Shown here piece by piece: positions 27,735 to 36,619 of a stretch of DNA of 64,000 nt. Each line of letters opens with the position of its first letter. Position 1 is the stretch's first letter. This DNA is from Combretum micranthum (Eukaryota > Streptophyta > Magnoliopsida > Myrtales > Combretaceae), in NCBI GenBank assembly GCA_024138025.1, contig JAMXBD010000063.1, forward strand, positions 1,426,001 through 1,490,000, read 5' to 3'. The notes beneath the pieces were generated by a model. The model did no database searches, had not been told where the DNA came from, and saw nothing but the letters and a program-made list of their open reading frames with translations. A program made the translations under genes and the position numbers.

Positions 27735-27747
27735 AAGTGTGGGAGAA
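27735..27747 (+). other. 3' polypurine tract of the Athila-type element
   Basis: AAGTGTGGGAGAA lies immediately before the 3' LTR and is preceded by TTGCTTGAGGACAAG, a phrase common at the 3' end of Athila/Tat elements. A second PPT-like stretch (TTAAGTGTGGGGAAAGGG, about 27,079-27,097) lies about 650 bases upstream, where Athila elements often carry one. Confidence 0.65.
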
Positions 27748-27749
27748 TT

Positions 27750-28228
27750 TAATAAGTCTATTTTACTCCATTTTATTCATAGGAATTTAAGCTTATTTGA
27801 TATGTTTTTTTTATTAAATTCCTATGGATATAGTGTTTTTAATGTTTACATGTTGTTTTTCAGCTCCTTGAATCAAAAGAAGAAGAACTAAAATGTTTAG
27901 AATCAGATTTGGAGCAAAATAATAGAAAAAGTTAAGGAACAGAACTATTAAGCCTTGGAAAAGCATTGGTCAAGGCCAAAATATAAAGGCAAAACAAGGC
28001 AAAATTAGTCTGTCGCGCCCTACATTAAGACCTTGACGTGATCCTCGACATGTGTTCTAAGGTGATCAAGCCTGAACTTGAAAACAGTTTCTATCGTGCC
28101 TTAACGTCAAGTCCTAAATCTGACTCACGATAGTTGCTGAATGAAGACCAGACCTTTGTTTGAATTAAGTTGCACCTCAAGTCTCGAGCTCTAAACGTCC
28201 TGAATTTATCTCTTAATGGAAAGATGGA
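27750..28228 (+). repeat. Athila-type 3' LTR, truncated
   Basis: Starts TAATAAGTCTATTTTACTCC, with the canonical TG mutated to TA. It matches 14823-15298 with several small indels, ending at GATGGACAGAAT. The next base belongs to the minus-strand gypsy integrase, so about two thirds of the LTR is missing. Confidence 0.7.
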
Positions 28229-29002
28229 CAGAATGTAGGAAGGAATAGAAGGTGGAGATCGACCGTAGACCACTTCAAATGGTGTCGATTTGGCCCCTTC
28301 ATGAAATGAACAATTATAGGCAAATTCTGCCCATGGAAGGAACTTAACCCATGTATGTGGTTGTTCCATCACAAAGCACCTCAAATACTGTTGAATAGTG
28401 CGATTAAGAACTTCTGTCTGCCCATCAGACTGTGGGTGATAAGCTGAACTCATACACAATTGAGTACCACTCAAAGTGAAAATTTCCTTCCAAAATCTGC
28501 TCATAAAAATTGCATCTCGATCAGAAACAATAGTTCGAGGAATCCCATGTAATCTGATCACCATATGCAAAAACAAAGCAGCAACTTTAGTAGCTGTGAA
28601 ATGTGTATCCAATGCCCCCAAATGACAGTACTTAGAAAGTCTGTCCACAACTACCAATATAACAGTATAACCCTGAGATTTAGGGAGGCATGTAATAAAA
28701 TCCATGCTCACATCTTCCCAAATTCTCTCAGGAATAGGTAATGGAACTAGTAACCCAGCTGGTGAACGAGTAATATACTTCACCTGTTGGCAGGTTAAAC
28801 AATTCCGAACAATTTCTCAATATCAGTCCTCATGCCCTCCCAAAAAAACTCAGCTGCAATTCTCTTAAATGTCTTAAGAGAACCAAAATGACCAGCAATA
28901 GGGGTTGTATGAAATTCCTTCAAAATAAGAGGCACCAAACTCGAAGTGGGAACTAAAAACAATCGATCATGGAAAAACAAAAAATTATTTTCCAACTCAA
29001 AG
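28229..29002 (-). pseudogene. Gypsy integrase, 3'-truncated
   Basis: The minus-strand translation shows the N-terminal zinc-binding region (HTTPIAGHFGSLKT, followed past a frame break by the CxxC part) and the catalytic core. The core has the acidic triad: D in MDFITCLPKSQGY, D in VSDRDAIF, E in SDGQTEVLNR. Two one-base losses, near 28,997-29,002 and 28,809-28,812, break the frame. The protein is cut after YGRSPPSIP by the junction at 28229, and the residues beyond it are read from the abutting Athila LTR. It would have joined element cDNA to host DNA in the nucleus. Confidence 0.85.
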
Positions 29003-29740
29003 GATATTTATGATACAACCCATTTGCTAAGTCAGAGATAATACTCACAAAAGCTGGATTTGTCTGATATTCCTGTTTGAGAATATCCATACTAGAAAAA
29101 CAGGGTGCAGACAATCCGAAAATTTGCCCTTCATCACCATGTTGTCTTGATAAAGCATCTGCCACAACATTATCTTTGCCAGCTTTATATGTGATAGAAT
29201 AATCATATCCCAACAATTTGGACAAGTATTTTTGTTGGTCAGGAGTTTGAATAACCTGTGAAAGAATTTCTTTCAAACTTCGATGATCCGTACGAATAAG
29301 AAAATGAGCTCCCAACACATACTGTCTCCACTTTCGTACAGCTTCCACAATCCCATATAATTCCCTTACATAAGCTGAAGCTTTTCTCAAATGTATGGGC
29401 AATTTCTTGCTAAAATATGAAACAGGCAATTCGTCCTGTAACAGTACAGCACCTATAGCTGTACCAGAAGCATCTGTCTCAATCACAAACTGTTTTGAAA
29501 AATCTGGTATTTCAAAATCGGGGCTTGAACTAATGCCTGCTTCAATTGTTGAAAAGCTGTACAAGCTGACTCTGACCATTCAAACTTATCTTTCTGCAAT
29601 AGGTCAGTTAAGGGTCCTGCTATATGAGCATATCCCTTAATAAAACGTCTATAATACCCTGATAAACCCAAAAAGCTCTTAATTGTTTCACTGAATGTGG
29701 AACTGGCCATTGTTGAACTCCTTGAACTTTAGCCGGATCA
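29003..29740 (-). pseudogene. Gypsy RNase H region
   Basis: Downstream of RT in the same polyprotein. The linker FLGLSGYYRRFIKGYAHIAG is followed by the RNase H domain, starting FVIETDASGTAIGAVLLQ with its catalytic Asp and continuing through RTDHRSLK and DALSRQHGD. Three single-base losses sit at about 29,740 (GGCTC on the + strand), 29,670-29,674 (A-run) and 29,514-29,517 (A-run), placing parts of the domain in different frames. The + strand frame at 29395-29640 is a shadow. Confidence 0.85.
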
Positions 29741-30602
29741 GGCTCACCCCTTGGGCAGAGACAATGTGCCCCAAGTACTCAATGGAATCCTTACCAAAAA
29801 GACATTTACTGCCTTTTAAATAAAACTCATGGTGTTGTAATGTCTTCAACACTAACTCCAAATGAATCAGATGATCTGTCATGTGTTTACTGTAAACCAG
29901 TATGTCATCAAAAAACACTATAACAAATTTGCGAAGAAAAGGTTGAAAAATCCGGTTCATTATAGACTGAAAAGTAGCCGGAGCATTGGACAACCCAAAG
30001 GGCATTACCAAAAATTCATAATGACCCTGATGTGTTCTAAAGGCAGTCTTCTCAATATCATCAGAATGCATCCTAATTTGGTGATAACCTGATCGCAAAT
30101 CCAATTTAGAAAAACATGAAGCACCATACAACTCATCCAACAATTCATCTATTGTAGGAATAGGAAACTCATCTTTTACTGTTACTTGATTCAAAGCCCT
30201 ATAATCGATACAAAAACGCCAAGTCCCATCTTTTTTCTTAACCAGAAGCACTGGACTAGAAAAGGGACTGTTACTATGCTGTATAATACCCAAGGCCAAC
30301 ATATCAGAAACTTGTTTCTCAATTTCATTTTTTTGAAAATGTGGGTATCGATAAGGCTTAACATTAACAGTAGAGGCACCTTGTACTAATTGAATTCTGT
30401 GTTGGACATTCCTTAAAGGAGGCAATGATGAAGGTGCTTCAAAAATTGATGCATAGCTATCCAATAGATGATCTAGATCTCTATTGTTGGTGGTAATGCA
30501 ACATGAATTAGAATTTACCTCCTGAGCCACCAAATGAAAATAAGAGACCACAGCATCTTGTTGAAACAATTTGCGCAGTTGATGATGGGAAATCTGCAAC
30601 AA
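29741..30602 (-). pseudogene. Gypsy reverse transcriptase
   Basis: The segment contains the standard RT blocks in order: [72 protein letters not shown], and the catalytic FFDDILVYS, then YLGHIVS. All catalytic aspartates are present. The reading frame is open across the domain. It is separated from protease by two in-frame stops near 30,610 and 30,654 and from the connection domain by a one-base loss near 29,740. Other open frames overlapping here are shadows. Confidence 0.92.
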
Positions 30603-30653
30603 TGAATGTTAATTATCACCTTTAAGCACCACCATGGAACCGCTAGTCACGAA

Positions 30654-30938
30654 CTACATAGTAAGCGACCTATAATCAATTGTGACAGGTCCCAACTTTT
30701 GTAACCACTGGACACCCAGTACAAAATCTGGCCCTTGTATAGGAAGAACATAAAATGTTTCCCGAAAAATTAAACCTTGAATATCCACCTCCACATCCTC
30801 ACAATGACCTTCACATGACAATTTACTCCCATTCCCTATCATCACATTAAAATGCCCATATTGCATTATAGGCAACCCCAAATGTCTAGCTATCCAGGAC
30901 TGTACAAAGTTATGAGTACTACCCGAATCCACTAGCAC
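30654..30938 (-). pseudogene. Gypsy aspartic protease
   Basis: Retroviral-type aspartic protease with the catalytic motif LVDSGSTHNFV, then FYVLPIQGPDFVLGVQWLQK with the conserved hydrophobic-G turn. It starts in a different frame from gag, after a frame change near 30,945 that needs one extra or two missing bases. It ends at a stop at 30,654 that is in frame with RT downstream. Confidence 0.85.
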
Positions 30939-32161
30939 AGATATCCTGTCCTCTCACTTTTCCACGAAAACGAAGAGTTCGTGGAATAGTATGTCCTGAC
31001 AAGGCATGATAACTAATAGTGCCTTCATCCAATTTCAAAACTTCTGAATGGTCTTCCTCATCCACATCTTCCCCCTCTTCCTCTCCTTCATCTAACAACA
31101 ACAGAAATTTGGCTTTACATTTGTGCTGACGAGAATATTTCTCATCACAATGAAAACAAAGGCCTTTATCACGCTTCTCTTGTATTTCAGCTTGAGTCAT
31201 TTTCCGAATTGGTAATGGCTTAGGATGGGACTGTAATGGTTTTGAAAACTGCAAAGTGGAATTGGTAGAATGAGTAGTATTGGGAAATGTGTTTGTGGCT
31301 AAGGTATGGGAATAAGAATTTGTGTTTGGAGGATGAGAATGTGTATTAACAGATATTGTATTTGAACTGGAACTGTATGGTGGTGAAAAGGATTGTTTGG
31401 ATCGAAAAGAACTATAAAAAAATTTGGATTCATGCATTTTGGCAAGCCAAATAGCATGATGTAAGGAAGTAGGTTTAGCAATCTGAACTTCCTTGCGAAT
31501 ATGACTCTTCAAGCCTGATACAAAACTTAAAAGGAAAGATTCAGAAATCCCAGTGACTTGATTTGATAAAGCCTCAAATTCTTTTTGATAGTCACTAACG
31601 GATTTCCGCTGCATAAGCTTGGATAAAGCACCTTGAAAGTCCTCATATTCTGATGGACCAAAACGAGATTTGATAGAAATCAAAAATTGAGACCATGTAC
31701 TCAACTGTTTGTTCTGTTCAAGCCACTGAACAAACTGTAATGCTTCACCTTCCATAGCAAATGTGGCAATGTCTAACCTCTGTTCCTCAGGCACCTTATG
31801 GAAATTAAAAAATTTCTGTGCTTGATATATCCATCCCAATGGATCCTGACCCGAAAATTTCGGAATCTCCAATTTAATTCCTTTCAACAAGGAATCTGCT
31901 GCGGAAAATGATGACTGTGAAGCATCTGAATTGTCTTGTTGAACTCCATTAGCATCAGTCTGATTCCTTAAATGAGCAATCTTCTCTCCAAACTGCTGGA
32001 TGGAAGAATTACAGTGGCATTTAACTCTTGCAAATTCTGGTGCATCAACGAATTAGATTTCATCGAATCTTGCATTTGCATTTGCATGGCTTTCATGGTA
32101 TCTGCTAACGAATAAACCAAATTCTGCAGTTTAACAAATTCTTCCTGCGATCGAGTGGACA
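30919..32161 (-). pseudogene. Gypsy gag (capsid and zinc knuckle)
   Basis: The ATG at 32,159-32,161 begins MSTRSQEEFVKLQNLVY and is followed by a Met/Gln-rich coiled segment. A one-base loss near 32,010 shifts the frame. The capsid core then reads LEIPKFSGQDPLGWIYQAQK and FVSGLKSHIRKEVQ, typical of the gypsy retrotransposon gag domain. A Ser/Pro/Thr-rich linker and the zinc knuckle CFHCDEKYSRQHKC follow, then an acidic patch. The start was chosen because it lies about 65 bases after the presumed LTR end, with no earlier in-frame ATG. Confidence 0.85.
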
Positions 32162-32225
32162 TTGTGGATGAAGGAACTAAATTCTCTGATCCAGCACAAC
32201 GAAGGAACGAGAGCACCAAATATTA

Positions 32226-32811
32226 CCGGCCTTTTCTCTCTCGGCCCGGTCCACTTACTTTCACCCTCTCTGTTACTCCAATTAACCCTAATGCGTATAC
32301 TCTCCACTTCCTGCCTCTCGTATTTCCAACTACTCTCAGCGTAAGACTCAAACCCTAACTTTCTCTCTGTATCTCTCTTCGTCTCACTACTTCCTGTTCA
32401 TGTATCTACGAACGCTCTAATGGTATTGTAACTGGTTGATTTGTGTTTGTTACAGGTATGATAGTATGGCTGATGTTCGAGTCACAGCAGACTCCATGCA
32501 AGCATCATATGAGCAAAAGGGGGGAATAAGTTCCCTTTTCCCTTACTTTGTATTTATATTCGTTCTTTATCTTGTTGATCTACAACCGTATTCTGTTATT
32601 GTCCAACAGAACTGAACTGTTACAACTACTATTCTGTTAACTATGCTTATTAACAGATTACAACAAGAGTATCTCTACTATATTATGAATGTTTTGCTGT
32701 ACAAATGTAATCTACTAATTTCCGAGGACAGCTTCTGATCCTCGTGTCTTTCTTTGTAACACAACCTCCGAGAGATCGCCTTCACTGTGACTAAAACAAG
32801 AATATATAACA
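32226..32811 (-). repeat. 5' LTR of the gypsy element (minus strand)
   Basis: Read on the minus strand this begins TGTTATATATTCTTGTTTTA (ending at 32811 on the + strand). It contains GAATATAAATACAAAG as a promoter-like motif (about 32,547-32,562) and stops where TTTGGTGCTCTCG, a primer-binding-like start of the leader, begins. The inner end is TA rather than the usual CA, so the boundary is approximate. No second LTR exists in the window for comparison. Confidence 0.5.
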
Positions 32812-32946
32812 GACACGGATCAAGGACCCAAGCTCTGTGCAAGCGGTCACGGACAACTATCCACAGATGAAGCTCATAGCTTAGCTAATATCTATGGATC
32901 AGTGTTAAGAGACGAGTATGAAATATACTCCCTGTTAAGATGCTGA
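32791..32946 (+). other. Short coding-like frame, unidentified
   Basis: An open frame of 51 codons before its stop includes GHGQLSTDEAHSLANIYGSV and RDEYEIYSLLRC. The composition is protein-like in a very AT-rich setting. It starts next to a splice-acceptor-like TATATAACAG at the outer edge of the gypsy LTR, as the last exon of a host gene would. I do not recognise the family. It could be chance, since there is no start codon and no proven upstream exon. Confidence 0.2.
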
Positions 32947-34840
32947 CGAAAGAAGATTGCTGTTTTGTACGAGAGCATGCCTATACATGTATGTATATAT
33001 GAAACAAGAAGAAGATACGAGGATTGACATTGAAAGATTTTAATCGGATTTTGTGGAATTACATATATTTGATGATATTATGGAGTACATGAATATATAC
33101 ATTCAAGTAGATCTCAGAAAGAGGATGATGTTAAAAAAAAAAAGATATAGAATCGATATTTGTGATATATCATATAAAAAAAGAGAAAAAGATAGAATTT
33201 TGAGCTTTATCGATGGCAGACGCATCAGCTGGGGAAGAAAGAGCACATGGCTCCATGCGCTGGGTCCGCACATACAATACACTCGCCACAGAAAATATGT
33301 CAGGGCTGGAAATCGTTTCTTTGAGGAAATGAAAGCTATTATAAGGCTTGAAGTCGTACGCTATGGAATCCACACAAATTCAGCTGCATTAGTTTATGTA
33401 TATACATATATAATGTCATACATACTTATGGTTCGAAGACTCCTAGCTCATGCTCCTGACCGCTAAGTTTTTTACTTAGCTATTAAGAATATATGGTGAT
33501 ATATGTGTGTGTGTGTGTGTCTATATGGTGGCACGAACAAAGGCGTGGTTTGATTGAGAACCACAATTCAGGTCTACCAAGAAGAGTAATGAGGTCAAAA
33601 AGTGAAGCGGTGGTTTTTCATCCAATTGTGTTGGATTTGATTTCAAAGATTGGTGGTATTATGGATATACTTTGTGAAGATGCAAGAACATCAAGATTAT
33701 GTGAAAAATCACTTATTCACTACTAAAAAAAAAAAAAAAAAAAACTAATGTACGAGGACAAAGATATTACAAAAGGTTGCATGGTTTCAACTCACAAATT
33801 TTGAAGGAGCTAATGTTTATGAGTAATTTATAGTTCAATAACGCTAGGTGAACATGATTTTCCACGACAACGATATGCGTATGCCATATTACATTGGATT
33901 ATGTATATGTCTTATATATTATAGGTATAGATATAAAAGGGGATGATGGTTTAGAGAGTCAAGTACTGGAGGAGTTGACGTTGGGATAACGTAATTTCGT
34001 GGTATTTTTCAAATGATGAAGACAAATGATTTTTATATGAAATTTACTTCACTGGACCTGTTCCAGGTTATTGATCTGATATGCCTACATATAAAATAAA
34101 GTATAGAGGGATTGTAAAGGATCTATGAATGGAATTAAATATTATGTGAATTCATTTATGGAGGATGGCAGTAGAACTATTCTCTGAATGTTCTTGAAAC
34201 CATAGCAAGTTTGTTGATGTGGAATTGAATGGAATTTACTCAAGAAAAGCATTGCTTCCACCACAATATCATTAAGAGGAGCTTAAGATGCCACACGCAA
34301 CAAGAGTGGTGTCCTAAGTTTGCACACTATAATTCAGATATACCTTATGAGTGAGTTACAATTCTAAGACTTGACTTTTTTTTTTACTTAATGATTTGTC
34401 AACGACAAATGAAGTCTTCGACTCTATAAGAGTACTTGACAGCATTATATGCCAAAGTATTGATTAAGCTATACGTAGATGCAAGTAATCCCAAAATACT
34501 TTAACTCTGTTCAAGAATTTTGGTCAAAGGCAAAATGTAATGGGGCTTTAAAAATATAAATATTATTATCTATATTTATTTGGGCTTGACTCATGGGCTA
34601 AGTGACAAGACCTAATGAGTCCAGTTCAACTATTGGGATGGCTTGAGGAGATTTGGCTTGGTAGGCTTGGAATAGGGATCGTTGGGCCGGTCCACCGTAT
34701 CCAACCTTTCTCAGTTAAGCTCATGCACACACAAGAGATGACTACAGCCTTGGCCATGTGGAGCTCATTCATGATAAACATGAATTGATCTTGCTCCATC
34801 TCATCGTCAATCACTGAGGTGATCTAACGGTTGTCATCCA
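32947..34840. other. Intergenic DNA, no gene supported
   Basis: A 137-codon frame at 33053-33466 is open, but it is rich in K, R, I and Y, typical of AT-driven chance translation. A (GT)n microsatellite lies at 33503-33519 and an A-run at 33726-33744. No other feature is supported. Confidence 0.45.
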
Positions 34841-35225
34841 CGCCAAGTGTATAAATATTCAGTCACTCCTCCTCCTTATTAAAGAATTTTTGGAGAGAAA
34901 AGACAAACAACGGTCTGTAAAGGAGGTTCTATTTAGGAAGATCAAACAAGGCAACTCAAGTGATTTCTATTCCGACTGCTTAAGAGCTGTAAGGTTGACG
35001 CGCGAGTTTACTCAAGCTCTCTTACCTGTCACTTATGCATTTGAGACATTGAGATTGTTTGTTCCTCCTCCCCGTCATTCTCTCAAGTCATCCCGTCATC
35101 AAGTGTCATTTCCTCAACAGCACTTCGAAGTCACATGCCAGGCGCGAGATTCACCCAACGCGTGTGTGACTGCTATCATCAAGAACCCTGCATCTACAAA
35201 TGGTGTACCCTTTACCAATTAATTT
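34841..35225 (+). other. Promoter-like island with 110-codon frame, possible LTR piece
   Basis: GTATAAATATTCAGTCACTC (34849 onward) resembles a TATA box with a start region, followed by a GC-richer stretch. A frame of 110 codons (34890-35222) has the segment LLPVTYAFETLRLFVPPPRH but no domain I know. The arrangement is common in U3-R regions of plant LTRs, but I could not find paired ends. Function unknown. Confidence 0.25.
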
Positions 35226-36619
35226 TAATGATATTTCTTTCTTTAAAAAAAAATCTTAATAGCTATTCACTCAATATATTGATAAATCTAAATTACAATG
35301 TTTGCACTGCCTCATTGTTCGATGCCTTATATGTAAGGAGTCTTTGGTTTTTTATTATGGATTTTGGCATTGGGTCTCTTAATTAAATACTAAACAAATT
35401 TGAAAAAGTTTGTACCATGTGGAAATGGTATAAACTTGACAAAATCATTTTAAAGGAAAAAGAAAAAAGGAAATTGACCTTGTTCTTAGCACCAGCTTTT
35501 TCATGCTCAAAGCTTTTACTTAGCTTAAATTGTACTTATCAAATAATATACAAAAATAATTAAATAAATATAAAATAATGCAATCGTACAATTATCAACA
35601 TATAACATCTTGTTATACTAATGTGGTACAACAGAATTGTGTCATTCGGTATTACTGGTTTAGTTCTTTCCTTCCTATCCAGTTCTTCTATTCAAATGCT
35701 ATGATATTACCAAAATTTAACTAAATAGTGAAAGACAAAATCAGTCAAGTATAAGGTAGTTGATATAAGAGAAAATGGAAATATTAATCGAAGGAAAGGA
35801 ATATAAAAAAGTTGATGCACCAAAAAAAAAAACATGGGTTTCAGTTCAAATAATGGGGTTAGGGGTCTAAAAAGGTAATACAAAGACAAATGCACACGTT
35901 AAAGTTTGCACTAAAAATTCTCTTTTTCCTCAAAAAAAGTATAGTAAATAAATAAAGAGAAACAAAGGAGCGTAAGAAATCTCAAAAAACCAAAAAAAAA
36001 AATTAATGCGCATATATACACGTGTTGAGATGAATAACAGTCTAATATTAACATGTTTTAAACAAGCAGTAAAATTAATTATATAATTTTTATAAATTTA
36101 TTTACGTAAAAAATATTCTTATTTATACATTAATAATCATTTCCCATGTGTTACCGATTTCAATCATTCGTTCTTGAAATCTCCGGGTTAACTTTTCTTC
36201 CAAAGCTTTTTCACCTTAATAAATTCCACATTCCCCATGTCCACAAAAAACTCTCTTCTCAAGTGTCATTTTCTCACATACGCTTGACACAAGAAAAGGA
36301 ACAACCATTCACTTAATGTACTTTGTCATTTCCTCTCTTTCTCCTCCCTTTCTTCTTCATCTAAAATCTCTCTGCAACTACTCCCTTCACAATCCGTTCA
36401 AAAACCCCATCTTGAAAAAATAAAACCAAACCCCACTTTTTTGTCTCCCCCTCAAAACAACCTCCCTCCATAAAACCTTAAAAGGATAAAAAGAAAAAAA
36501 AAATAATCATAGTTCTTGTAATAACCAACCCTATATCCTCACACACATACCACACAACATAGGAAGAATAATATAAGTTATAGGTATATTTTAAGATTTA
36601 AGATTTGTTCACACTACAC
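35226..36619. promoter_or_regulatory. Upstream region of the KAN2-like gene
   Basis: Non-coding. A G-box-like ACACGTGT sits at about 36,019-36,026. CT-rich sequence from about 36,180 to 36,470 is typical of a plant 5' untranslated leader, and stop-bounded AT-rich DNA precedes the ATG. No single TATA box can be assigned with confidence. Confidence 0.3.

Larger units (their letters stand above)
14823..28228 (+). mobile_element. Decayed Athila-type LTR retrotransposon, pol not visible
   Basis: A 5' LTR starts TGATAAGTCTATTTTACTC at 14823 and resumes after a nested insertion to end near 21539. A PBS of the Athila type follows at 21548, then a long T-rich leader, a gag relic (22.1-23.5 kb), an Athila-specific ORF relic (24.6-26.7 kb) and a 3' polypurine tract at 27735. 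A second LTR starts at 27750. Its first ~480 bases match 14823-15298 (shared phrases include CTCCTTGAATCAAAAGAAGAAG and GAGCAAAA.AATAGAAAAAGT) and then stop at 28228. Without the nested insertion the 5' LTR is about 1.7 kb, a usual Athila size. No RT or integrase motif is visible between gag and the later ORF. The element is dead. Confidence 0.75.
28229..32811 (-). mobile_element. 3'-truncated Ty3/gypsy retrotransposon
   Basis: Read on the minus strand, the order is LTR, gag, protease, RT, RNase H, integrase, which is the Ty3/gypsy order. The polyprotein is well preserved apart from six single-base frame breaks, one larger frame change at gag/PR and two in-frame stops between protease and RT. 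Everything after the integrase core, including any chromodomain and the 3' LTR, is missing at 28229. The style of gag and integrase suggests a chromovirus-like clade, but this is not proved because the C-terminus is lost. No target duplication can be checked. Confidence 0.85.

Noticed and set aside
29395..30389. Several + strand frames of 67-81 codons
   Set aside because: They are antisense shadows of the gypsy RT and RNase H domains on the minus strand.
30915..30960. Programmed ribosomal frameshift between gag and protease
   Set aside because: Five or more other one-base breaks in the same polyprotein make a damage or assembly explanation more economical, and I see no clear slippery site.
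33053..33466. 137-codon frame as a host gene
   Set aside because: No domain, AT-driven composition, no upstream promoter, and competing frames on both strands.
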